Notes under the pieces: model-generated
What the model was told of the DNA's origin: nothing
What the model saw: the letters and a program-made list of their open reading frames with translations, nothing else
Databases searched by the model: none
Position numbers and translations under genes: made by a program
Assembly (NCBI GenBank): GCA_035575515.1
Contig: DATLXU010000097.1
Location: forward strand, 1-31,557
DNA: 31,557 nt
Reading direction: 5' to 3'
Origin: DATLXU01 sp035575515
Lineage (GTDB): Bacteria; Acidobacteriota; Blastocatellia; UBA7656
Part shown: piece after piece, positions 15,193 to 23,303 of the stretch
Numbering within the stretch: the first letter of the stretch is position 1
Layout: each line of letters starts with the position of its first letter

Positions 15193-15972
15193 ATGGCTCT
15201 TGAAAACGTCTTGATAGAAAAACGTGGCCGCGTTGCAATAGTGACCGTCAACCGGCCTGATAAACTCAATGCGCTGAACATCGCGACGCGCAGCGAGATA
15301 CTCGCGGCGTTCGATCAGCTTGAAAAGGATGACAATGTGCGCGTCGTTGTAATCACAGGCGCGGGCGAGAAGGCATTCATCGCAGGCGCGGACATAAGCG
15401 AGTTTGCCGGTATGACTGCCGTCCAGCAGCGAGCCGTGATGAAAGGCCGTCGCGCGTTCGATGCCGTCGAAGATTTTCCGAAACCTGTGATTGCGATGAT
15501 AAACGGGTTTGCGTTGGGCGGCGGCTGCGAGCTTGCAATGGCTTGCGACATTCGCATTGCGTCATCGAAAGCGAAACTCGGACAGCCTGAGATCAAACTG
15601 GGGATCATACCCGGCGGCGGCGGCACTCAGCGGCTCACGCGACTTGTAGGTGAAGGCAAAGCGATGGAGTTGATTCTGACGGGCGATATGATAAGCGCAG
15701 ATGAAGCCTTAGCGTTGGGCCTCGTCAATCACGTCGTCGCACCTGAGGAATTAGAAGCAAAGACGATGGAGCTTGCCAACAAGATCGCCGAAATGAGTCC
15801 CGTCGCGCTTGCGATGGCTAAGGCTGCGGTGAAGAATGCCTCGCGCTTGAACCTGCGCGAAGGCGTTGACGCCGAAGTTGACCTCTTCGCTTTGTGTTTT
15901 TCGAGCGAGGACAAAGAAGAAGGCGTGCGGGCTTTCTTAGAGAAGCGCAAGCCTGAGTTCAAAGGCAGGTAG
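15193..15972 (+). CDS. Enoyl-CoA hydratase (short-chain crotonase type)
   Basis: The 259-residue protein is the most orthodox crotonase of the four: NRPDKLNALN near the N-terminus, oxyanion segment FIAGADISEF, E113 in GGCELAMACD and E133 in GQPEIKLGIIPG. Both catalytic glutamates are present. It hydrates trans-2-enoyl-CoA to (S)-3-hydroxyacyl-CoA. ATG 15193 has GGAGG six bases upstream. A 111-base gap precedes it with no clear promoter seen, so it could be the operon's last gene or have its own start. A large inverted repeat follows the stop. Confidence 0.93.
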   Translation: MALENVLIEKRGRVAIVTVNRPDKLNALNIATRSEILAAFDQLEKDDNVRVVVITGAGEKAFIAGADISEFAGMTAVQQRAVMKGRRAFDAVEDFPKPVIAMINGFALGGGCELAMACDIRIASSKAKLGQPEIKLGIIPGGGGTQRLTRLVGEGKAMELILTGDMISADEALALGLVNHVVAPEELEAKTMELANKIAEMSPVALAMAKAAVKNASRLNLREGVDAEVDLFALCFSSEDKEEGVRAFLEKRKPEFKGR

Positions 15973-15997
15973 CCTGTATAGAAGAGATAATAAACCA

Positions 15998-16076
15998 CCG
16001 AGACGTCAAGAACGCCAAGAGTACGAAAACGGGCACAGGAAGATTTAGTTATTATTTGGCGTTCTTGGCGTCTCGG
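15998..16076. repeat. Large intergenic inverted repeat, possible bidirectional terminator
   Basis: Arms at 15998-16018 and 16056-16076 match in 20 of 21 positions, with a 37-base spacer. The arms contain the quasi-tandem units GTCAAGA and CGCCAAGA. The element sits between the convergent crotonase and S9 peptidase genes. A TTTTT run follows the right arm at 16080-16084, so it may end transcription from the left. Confidence 0.72.
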
Positions 16077-16091
16077 CGATTTTTCCCTGAA

Positions 16092-18404
16092 TCACTGCAG
16101 CGGCGTTTCCGGTTTTTGCTCCTCTCCCTTCTTTTTCAAATCGCCCTTCAGATGAGAGTCGTACCAGCCGATTATTCTGCGGTGATAGTCCTTTACCTCT
16201 TCAACCGTAGTCGTCGGCATTCCGTGCCCGCCATTCGTGTAGCTGACCCACTCGACTTCTTTGCCTAAACGGCGCAGCGCGTAGTACATCTCCATCGCCT
16301 GCCGCGCTGGCACGTTGTGATCCTGCTCGCCCGTCATCAACAGCAGCGGCGTCTTGATACGGTCGGCAAACATAATCGCCGAATGCTGAATGTATTTCTG
16401 CGGCTGCTGCCAGAGCGTCGCGCCTATCCGGTCCTGACTCTTTTCCGGCGCGTGGATGTTGCGCACACCCAATCGCGGGCTGTCCGTGTAGAAGCTAATC
16501 ATGTCAACTTTGCCGGAAATGTTTATCGCCGCCTTGAAGCGATTGGTTTGTGTAATCAAAAGGTTCGTCGCGTATCCGCCATAACTCGTTCCTTGCACAC
16601 CCAGACGGTCAGCATCGGCAATGCCCATCTCGATTAACTTATTCGCCGCAGCCGTCACGCCTTTGACCCATGCCTCGCCCGGATAGCCCGTCTCGAACGT
16701 GACCGACGGCTGCATCACCGCATAGCCATTCGATGTCAGCACGTTGATCGTGCCGTTGAACGAGTCGTCAAAGAATTGCTCATAGATGATGAACACGGTC
16801 GGGTACTTCTTGCCCGGCTCGTAATCCGCAGGGTAGTAGAGGACGCCGAACGTTTTATTGCCGTCGGCATCGAGGTACTCGACGAGCGCGGTCTTGCTGA
16901 GGCGCTTATCTTTCAACTGCGGGTTGGCATCGGTCAGGCGGCGGACATTTTTCATGTCGGCGTCGGCAACGTAGAGGTCTGCCGGGCGATTGCCTTCTGC
17001 TGAGCTAAAGACAATCGTTCGGCCATCTTTCGAGAGCCGAAAACCTGAATACAGGCGCGAGTCTTTTATGAGGTCTTCGAGACGTCTGGCTTTGACGTTG
17101 TAGCGCACAAGCCCGCGCTCCCACTTCGTGCGCGATGAATATGAGAGATAAATCTTTTCGCCATCGGGACTCCATTCGATGACCTGATAGCGCGGCGACT
17201 CTTTATCTTCTTCGCCCGTTTTGACGAACATCTCTTTCGCGCCCGATGCGGTATCTACCAACCACAACCCTTCTTTGTTTGAAGCAACGAGCCAGTCGCC
17301 TTTCGGGCTGAGGCGCACAACGCTGAATCGTTCTTTCTCCTTCTCTTTCTTGTCGGCGTCGTCTTTTGGTTTGTCTGTTGAATCAGTCTTTTCTTTATCG
17401 GTGTCTTTTTTGCCGATCAACTGGCGCGGCTCTTTATCGTCAATCGAGCCGATAAAGATATTGCCGTCTTTTGAATAAGCATAGCGCCGCCCGTCTTTCG
17501 ACCATGTGAGATTCAGCCCCTTCGTTGATTTGATAATGGTTCGCGGCTGGCCGCCAGCGATTGGAATCAATTGAATCTGATTCTCGGTTCCAAAGATCAC
17601 ATCGTAGTCGGTCTTCTTCGTGATGTCTTCCTGATAGGTGATGAACGAGCCGTCTTCGGCAATGTCGTAAGAACTCAGTTTCATCTCAGGCAGTATCTCG
17701 CGCGTCTGGCCCGTGCGAACATCATAAGCCACAAGCGAGCGAAGCGAAGACATTCGTCTGAGGTCTTCCCACGCGAGGAAAGGCTCTCTGCTCGAATGGA
17801 CGACTATGGGACCTTTCGTTTCGTACCGGAATCTCTCAGCCGCTTTCTTGCGCCAATCTTCATTCCGCAGCGCGAGCAGCAGTTGCGATCCGTCCACCGT
17901 CCATTCAAGTTCAGCGTTGTCGGCAATGATCTTTGATTTCGACAGATTGACGTTGATGAGTTTGCCTGTGGCTCTTTCCCAGATAACAGGCTCGAACCAA
18001 TCGCCTTTGAGCGCGAGCAGCGCGAGGCGGCTCGCGTCGGGCGACCATTTCAGGCCGCGCACCTGACGTTTGTCTGCGAACAGCTTTTGAGTTTTAGCCG
18101 TTTGAGTATCAATTATCAAAACATCCGCAAGCGACGGCGCGATGTATGTCGGGTCGCCAAAGCGATGGTTATCAATCCCGACACGGTCGCGCAGCGTCGC
18201 GACAGTTGCGGCAAGCCACCGGCCATCATCGCTCAAGTCGGCAATGCTAACGTTCACAACGTCGAGCATATCGTCAACGGTGAAGGCGGAGCTTTGCGCG
18301 GGCTGTGGTGATTGCAGTGCGGCGGCTCGCGCCGAGAACGTGGCGAAAGCCATAGCGATTATTAATAAAGCAGAGGTGAGGCGGCGACTGATTAAACGAT
18401 TCAT
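16092..18404 (-). CDS. Exported S9-family prolyl-oligopeptidase-like serine peptidase
   Basis: The 770-residue protein has an N-terminal signal peptide (hydrophobic LLIIAMAFATFSARA), a beta-propeller with WSPDG/LSKDG repeats over about residues 40-500, and a C-terminal alpha/beta hydrolase. The catalytic triad is visible: Ser at about 607 in GTSYGGY, Asp at about 695 in GEQDHNVP and His at about 727 in NGGHGM. It should cleave peptides in the periplasm or outside the cell. A Lys/Asp/Glu-rich low-complexity stretch (about 335-365) interrupts the propeller. The start ATG has GGAG eight bases upstream. It is divergent from the M14 peptidase and convergent with the crotonase. Confidence 0.93.
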   Translation of the reverse strand: MNRLISRRLTSALLIIAMAFATFSARAAALQSPQPAQSSAFTVDDMLDVVNVSIADLSDDGRWLAATVATLRDRVGIDNHRFGDPTYIAPSLADVLIIDTQTAKTQKLFADKRQVRGLKWSPDASRLALLALKGDWFEPVIWERATGKLINVNLSKSKIIADNAELEWTVDGSQLLLALRNEDWRKKAAERFRYETKGPIVVHSSREPFLAWEDLRRMSSLRSLVAYDVRTGQTREILPEMKLSSYDIAEDGSFITYQEDITKKTDYDVIFGTENQIQLIPIAGGQPRTIIKSTKGLNLTWSKDGRRYAYSKDGNIFIGSIDDKEPRQLIGKKDTDKEKTDSTDKPKDDADKKEKEKERFSVVRLSPKGDWLVASNKEGLWLVDTASGAKEMFVKTGEEDKESPRYQVIEWSPDGEKIYLSYSSRTKWERGLVRYNVKARRLEDLIKDSRLYSGFRLSKDGRTIVFSSAEGNRPADLYVADADMKNVRRLTDANPQLKDKRLSKTALVEYLDADGNKTFGVLYYPADYEPGKKYPTVFIIYEQFFDDSFNGTINVLTSNGYAVMQPSVTFETGYPGEAWVKGVTAAANKLIEMGIADADRLGVQGTSYGGYATNLLITQTNRFKAAINISGKVDMISFYTDSPRLGVRNIHAPEKSQDRIGATLWQQPQKYIQHSAIMFADRIKTPLLLMTGEQDHNVPARQAMEMYYALRRLGKEVEWVSYTNGGHGMPTTTVEEVKDYHRRIIGWYDSHLKGDLKKKGEEQKPETPLQ

Positions 18405-18651
18405 AAACTTTTCTCCAGCGATTCTTGGTCTGAGTTTGCTTTGGCGCGCGCTCGGTCAAACAGGCGAACCTGATTGGCGAATCAGAATACCGTTAAGGAT
18501 TCAAATACGCCCGGTCGAGCCGGACGGTTACGCTTATGATAGCTTTGCGCTTCTGCCAGTCTTGTTGACGCTTCTCAGCCGCTCGATTCTCAGTTATATT
18601 TACCGGCGCATCGCAGCGATTTATAAATCTCATAACAGGGGAATACGAACT
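18405..18651 (+). promoter_or_regulatory. Divergent intergenic region with a 12-bp palindrome
   Basis: The 247-base region separates two divergent exported peptidases. It holds the perfect palindrome GATTTATAAATC at 18618-18629, 22 bases before the M14 peptidase start, and a TATATT at 18595-18600 that could be a -10 element, but no convincing -35 at 16-18 bases. The palindrome could be an operator or just an AT-rich leader. Confidence 0.25.
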
Positions 18652-21363
18652 ATGCTTACTCGTCGCGCCATCAACTCTCTAATAATCATCCTGTGCTTTG
18701 CATCGTCACTCGTGTCTGTCGCCGCGCAGACTGCGATTCAAACGCCGGAACAGTTCTTAGGCTTTCGCGTCGGCGAAGACAGGAAGCTCGCGCGGTGGGA
18801 CCGCATCGTTGACTATATGAGAATTGTTTCATCGGCTTCTGACCGTGTGCGGATGCGCGAGCTTGGAAAGACTACGAATGGCAACCCGTTCATTCTCGTT
18901 GAAATCAGCTCGCCTGATGCTTTGAAGAATCTTGATCGTTACAAGCAATTAGAACGCAAGCTCTACTTTCAAGGCGGCGCTCCAACTGACAGCGAGCGCG
19001 ACGAGATTTTTAAATCCGGCAAAGCTGTTGTGTTAGTGACGTGCAACATCCATTCAACCGAGATAGGCGCGTCGCAGATGGTTCTGGAACTCGTGCACCG
19101 CCTGGCAACAGATGACTCGCCCGTCGTTAAGAAGATTTTGGATAACGTCATCTTCCTGCTTGTGCCGAGCCTCAATCCGGACGGGCAGATAATGGTCACC
19201 GACTGGTACAACAAAAACGTCGGCACCGAGTTTGAGGCAAGCCCGCTGCCCTGGCTCTACCATCCGTACATCGGCCACGACAACAATCGCGATATGTACA
19301 TGTTTACTCAGAAAGAGAGCCGGTTGACCGCCGAGTTGTTATGGCACGACTGGTTCCCTTCGGTCTGGCTCGACGAGCATCAGATGGGAAGTCAGGGCGC
19401 GCGAATATTCGTGATGCCAGCGACCGATCCGATCAATCCGAACGTGCATCCGCTCGTGTATCGGTTGAATGGAATCTTCGGGCAGGCGCAGGCCGCCGCG
19501 CTTGAGGCAGCGGGCAAAGAGGGAATTATTTATAACTCGACCTACACGAATTTCTGGCAGGGCGCGATGGCGTGGAGCGGATGGTGGCACAACCAGATTG
19601 GATTGCTCACGGAAGTCGCGAGCGCGCGAGTGGCTTCGCCGATTGAGCAGAGGCGAGCGCAGCCGGGCAGTCAGCCTCAAACGACTCAGGAAGATTTTCA
19701 AGCGCAGCAGCGTCGGCAGATGGAAAACCCGAACGAGCCGCTGCCCGCGCCGCGCGATGTGACTCCGCGAACCGAGTACCCGCGCCCATGGCTAGGCGGC
19801 AAGTGGACGCTGCGCGATATTGTTGATTATGAATTGATAGCAACGATGGCATTGCTTGAGACGGCAGCAGACCGTCGCGAGCAGTTGCTCCGGCAAATCT
19901 ACGAAATCAATCGCGCAACGGTTGAAGCGGGCGCGAAGGGCGACCCTGCGGCGATCATCATTCGCGCCGATAAACAGCATGATGCGCGCGAAGCGATTCA
20001 TCTCGTTGAGAAGCTGCGGCTGGGCGGCGTCGAAGTTTACCGCGCCGAAGCCGAGTTTCAAGCCGACGACAAAAAATATCCGGCGGGCACGTTTGTCATT
20101 CCGATGAATCAGGTCTTTGCTCGATACGCGAAGGACTTGATTGAAAAGCAGACTTACCCTGAAGTGCGTCGCACGCCGAACGCGCCGCCCGAACCGCCTT
20201 ACGATGTGACTGCGTGGTCGTTAGGCATGCAGATGGGCGTTGATACGATCTTCGTCAAGAAGCCCGTTGCCGAAGGCGCGCGGCTCGCGAAGGTCAATGA
20301 CGGCGTGAAGCTGAATGGCGAAGTGAAGGGAAGCGGCAATGTTTACGCCTTTGAGTACAGGGGCGCGGATTCGGCTATCGCTGTTAATCGTCTGTTGAAA
20401 GAAGGCGCGCAGTTGAGTTTTACGCAATCGGCTGACGCGGCAAGCCGTGACAAGGTGTTTGTGACGGCGAGCGGAGTTTCGAGGCAGAAGATTGAATCGC
20501 TTGCGCGCGAGCTTGGCTTGAATGCGCAAGCCGGGCCGTCGTCGAATAGTCAGGCGAAAAGAACGCCCGCGCAGGCGGAGGACATTGCACGGAATGCGCG
20601 CGCTGGTGAGTTGCGAATGATTCGCGCGCCGCGCATAGGGCTTTATCAATCGTGGACGGCGAACATGGACGAAGGCTGGACGCGCTGGGTGCTTGAGCAA
20701 TACGAGTTTCCGTATACAACTCTGCACAATGCTGATGTGAAAGCGGGCAAGCTGCGCGAGAAGTTTGATGTTGTGATACTGCCCGACCAGCAGCCCCGAG
20801 ATATTCTTGAGGGATTGAATTTCAAAACGATTCGCTCGGAGTATCGCGGGGGCATCGGCGACGAAGGGCTTGAAGCGTTGCGCGAGTTTGTGCGCGAAGG
20901 CGGAACGCTCGTAACGCTTGGCGCAAGCTCGGATCTTGCGATTGATAAATTCCCGATACCGGTGCGCAACCTCAAGCGCGGGTTGACGCGAGATCAGCAT
21001 TTCGCGCCGGGAACGATTCTCAGAGTGCAGACGGATACGTCGCACCAGCTTGGGTTTGGGATGGCCGCCGAGACTTATGGCTTTTACAACAACAGCCCGT
21101 TCTTCGCGCTGGTCGAAGGCTTCTCATCGCAGCGGGCTTCGGTCGTTGCGCGTTATCCGAACTCGGATGTGGTAGCGTCGGGCTGGCTGAAAGGCGAAGA
21201 CTTAATGGCAGGCCGCGCGGCAGTCGTATCAATCGAGATGAATCCCGGTCGAATTATTTTATTTGGCCTGCGCCCGCAGCACCGCGCGCAGACGCACGCG
21301 ACGTTCCCGCTGTTGTTCAACGCAATCTATTCTGCTGCAGCAGGCAATGGACCAGTGCAATAA
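18652..21363 (+). CDS. Exported M14-family zinc carboxypeptidase
   Basis: The 903-residue protein has a signal peptide (SLIIILCFASSLVSVAAQ, about residues 9-26). An M14 catalytic domain follows, with zinc ligands H134 and E137 in NIHSTEIG and H243 in LDEHQMG, and the catalytic glutamate E321 in LLTEVASA. The C-terminal half carries extra domains, including a region near the end resembling a glutamine-amidotransferase-like fold (VVILPDQQPRDILEG, then REGGTLVTLG), often seen in large M14 proteins. It removes C-terminal residues from peptides outside the cytoplasm. The start at 18652 was chosen because it begins the signal peptide and follows ACAGGGG; the frame is open far upstream, but that part overlaps the divergent gene and is not protein-like. 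Confidence 0.93.
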   Translation: MLTRRAINSLIIILCFASSLVSVAAQTAIQTPEQFLGFRVGEDRKLARWDRIVDYMRIVSSASDRVRMRELGKTTNGNPFILVEISSPDALKNLDRYKQLERKLYFQGGAPTDSERDEIFKSGKAVVLVTCNIHSTEIGASQMVLELVHRLATDDSPVVKKILDNVIFLLVPSLNPDGQIMVTDWYNKNVGTEFEASPLPWLYHPYIGHDNNRDMYMFTQKESRLTAELLWHDWFPSVWLDEHQMGSQGARIFVMPATDPINPNVHPLVYRLNGIFGQAQAAALEAAGKEGIIYNSTYTNFWQGAMAWSGWWHNQIGLLTEVASARVASPIEQRRAQPGSQPQTTQEDFQAQQRRQMENPNEPLPAPRDVTPRTEYPRPWLGGKWTLRDIVDYELIATMALLETAADRREQLLRQIYEINRATVEAGAKGDPAAIIIRADKQHDAREAIHLVEKLRLGGVEVYRAEAEFQADDKKYPAGTFVIPMNQVFARYAKDLIEKQTYPEVRRTPNAPPEPPYDVTAWSLGMQMGVDTIFVKKPVAEGARLAKVNDGVKLNGEVKGSGNVYAFEYRGADSAIAVNRLLKEGAQLSFTQSADAASRDKVFVTASGVSRQKIESLARELGLNAQAGPSSNSQAKRTPAQAEDIARNARAGELRMIRAPRIGLYQSWTANMDEGWTRWVLEQYEFPYTTLHNADVKAGKLREKFDVVILPDQQPRDILEGLNFKTIRSEYRGGIGDEGLEALREFVREGGTLVTLGASSDLAIDKFPIPVRNLKRGLTRDQHFAPGTILRVQTDTSHQLGFGMAAETYGFYNNSPFFALVEGFSSQRASVVARYPNSDVVASGWLKGEDLMAGRAAVVSIEMNPGRIILFGLRPQHRAQTHATFPLLFNAIYSAAAGNGPVQ

Positions 21364-21725
21364 TGCAAAGGCTTCTTGTTTGAACGCGCAACAGGCTCGC
21401 CCGCGAAAGCGATGCCTGGACACGCTCAGCCCGCGTCAGATTCATCTGGAGGGCTGCCGCCATTGAGCGATTGGCGGAAGTAGGGCAAGAACTCGGTGAG
21501 TTGGTCGAGGCTGCGCACATGGCTTATAAAATCCGCTGATAGATTTCGCGGCGTGTACCTGTATCTATCATTCCTGATGCGCAGCAATGCAGATTGGTGA
21601 ATCAATTCGCCGTCCGTTATCACGCGACGTCGCCCAAGCTCGATTGCCGGCCTGCGCCGCCGCGATTTGGGATTCCATGGGGGAGATGCAATCCGTGGTT
21701 ATGAAATCGTTCGGGATTGTGTGGA
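21364..21725. other. Gene-poor stretch between the M14 peptidase and the membrane protein
   Basis: These 362 bases follow the M14 stop and the convergent end of the 472-residue membrane protein gene. Apart from one weak minus-strand frame (21426-21623), I see no recognised gene, tRNA, strong hairpin or T-run terminator. A terminator would be expected between convergent genes, so it may be of a non-intrinsic type. Confidence 0.4.
21426..21623 (-). CDS. Possible small hypothetical protein or gene remnant
   Basis: This is a 65-codon frame with a GTG start and no Shine-Dalgarno. The sequence is moderately protein-like (DGELIHQSALLRIRNDRYRY, then RSLDQLTEFLPYFRQSLNGG) but I do not recognise a family. 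The frame stays open for about 25 more codons upstream without a good start, and a neighbouring frame has an overlapping 36-codon open stretch starting MESQIAAAQAGNRAW. It could be the decayed tail of a gene. It lies downstream of and in the same direction as the membrane protein cluster. Confidence 0.25.
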   Translation of the reverse strand: MITDGELIHQSALLRIRNDRYRYTPRNLSADFISHVRSLDQLTEFLPYFRQSLNGGSPPDESDAG

Positions 21726-23144
21726 TCAGCTTTGTGCCTCTGGGATTTTGAATCCAATATAAGTCCCGCTGCTTATCCCCATCAGAGCGAGCAGCGTAGC
21801 GCTGAAGTCAGGCATTGATAATCTGGAATAGACGGAGTAGATGAAGAGTATGCCTGCCACGATGGTCCACACAAACATTTGAAAGCGATGAAAGCTGATT
21901 CCATTATCTCCGTCGGTCAAAATGTCGTTTAGAAAGCCATTCGACTGCTTTGGTCCCACAGCCGATGAGAGCGAATCAATCTGGCTATTGACGAGGTTAA
22001 GTCGGGTTTGCTTATCGCTCCTCGTCTTCTCCATTTGGTTTCTGTCCGGACCAGCCGCAGTAGCGTTTATCTGGGTGTCTAGCGCGGCGATGTCGCTTTC
22101 GAGAGTCACCTTTTCGGCTTTTATCTGCTCTAGCTGGCCGCGATTTGTCTGGTCCTTGCCGAGGTCTATTGCAGCGGCTCCGATTGCCGTTCCGGCTCCG
22201 ATTCCTATCAGCGCAAGAGTGGATGCGGTGATGGTATCCCATGCTCCTGTGATCATCCAGATATACAGGAACGCCGCGATGACGAGAACGAACCAGACAG
22301 CCATTTGAAAGCGCGCGAGGCTGTACGGTTTATGTATCTTCTTGGTGAAGACCCATCCCTTTTTGAATCCTTCAGGCACTGGCCCAATATCTCGCAGTAT
22401 TTCGCTATTGAGGGCGAGCCAGAATAGCAAGAGGAGCACGATGAGCAAAAGGATGGTGCAGACTATAAACCAGGACTTATGGATGCGGATGAGTTCAAAC
22501 CGAACCGGGTTCTGAATTCTGTCAATCGGAAAGGCATAGCCATTAGCAAAGCCGATGCTGACTTCTGTCGGGCGGTAATAGAAGATGGGGTCTTTAAGAG
22601 GGGGCGCACCAAGCAAGTCAGCCCACGCTTCGTCAGAATCGGCGCTCCGGTCAAGATGAAATTGTAATGTTCCCTCTTCGGTATTGGGCGCGCCTGATTC
22701 GGGCTGCAGGCCCTTGATCTCTCTACCATCAAGAAAGAGCGCAATCTTCTGCTGCTGGCAGGGCTGTACGGGACGATCATTCGTGTCCTTGCAATTCGCA
22801 ACTTGGACGAGCTTATCAAGGCCAGCGACCTTAAGGACAATGATGTCTCTGATTCCAGCCTGAACCGGTGTTTTATCATCCGGGCTTTTTGTTTCTCCGA
22901 GTTTAGAGATTCCAGCAATTTGTACGCCCCTAATATCAGGCAACTGTTGCTGCGTGCTCACAGGAGCGGGCGGCGCAGGAACAGTCGTTGAGCCGGGCGA
23001 CGCTGTATTTGAATTGCTTGTATTGGGATTGCCTTGAGCGTAAGCCGTATGTGCCTGTGCTATGAACAGCGCCAGCGCAGCAGCCGTTGAAGAAAGTAGC
23101 CGTTTGTGATGCGAGAGATGTCGGGTGATCATCTGTTTGTTCAT
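21726..23144 (-). CDS. Exported multi-pass membrane protein with internal duplication and coiled coil; family unknown
   Basis: The 472-residue protein has a signal peptide (TAAALALFIAQAHTAYAQ), a Pro/Ser/Thr linker to about residue 68 and a periplasmic beta-rich domain to about 215 with a cysteine pair (C118, C129). A strong membrane helix follows (about 225-245). Two copies of one module then occur, 275-322 and 417-464, each with an RFQM-xx-W helix and a second helix ending LALxGIxxGTxIG. They align without gaps at a fixed offset of 142 residues, with 19 of 48 identical. Between them lies a charged coiled coil (about 330-395). AGGAG six bases upstream supports the start. I do not recognise the family; the design suggests a sensor or channel-like envelope protein. 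Confidence 0.8.
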   Translation of the reverse strand: MNKQMITRHLSHHKRLLSSTAAALALFIAQAHTAYAQGNPNTSNSNTASPGSTTVPAPPAPVSTQQQLPDIRGVQIAGISKLGETKSPDDKTPVQAGIRDIIVLKVAGLDKLVQVANCKDTNDRPVQPCQQQKIALFLDGREIKGLQPESGAPNTEEGTLQFHLDRSADSDEAWADLLGAPPLKDPIFYYRPTEVSIGFANGYAFPIDRIQNPVRFELIRIHKSWFIVCTILLLIVLLLLFWLALNSEILRDIGPVPEGFKKGWVFTKKIHKPYSLARFQMAVWFVLVIAAFLYIWMITGAWDTITASTLALIGIGAGTAIGAAAIDLGKDQTNRGQLEQIKAEKVTLESDIAALDTQINATAAGPDRNQMEKTRSDKQTRLNLVNSQIDSLSSAVGPKQSNGFLNDILTDGDNGISFHRFQMFVWTIVAGILFIYSVYSRLSMPDFSATLLALMGISSGTYIGFKIPEAQS

Positions 23145-23303
23145 CAGATTCTCCTAGTTTTCGAAGAGCCTGCGTGAAAGCAAACCGTTTTCATTGGCAT
23201 CAACGCCGATTGCAGACAACCACGAAACTTACTCTGCTTTTAATACATAATATTGAATCCAAGGTGCGGATCGATCCCACGCCAAACCTTTGGGATTGAT
23301 AAG

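Noticed and set aside
18142..18651. Long N-terminal extension of the M14 peptidase frame
   Set aside because: It overlaps the divergent S9 gene, is not conserved in style, and would bury the signal peptide that starts at 18652.
20221..21045. 274-codon open frame opposite the M14 peptidase
   Set aside because: Antisense to an accepted gene, Arg-rich with no recognisable domain and no ribosome-binding site noted.
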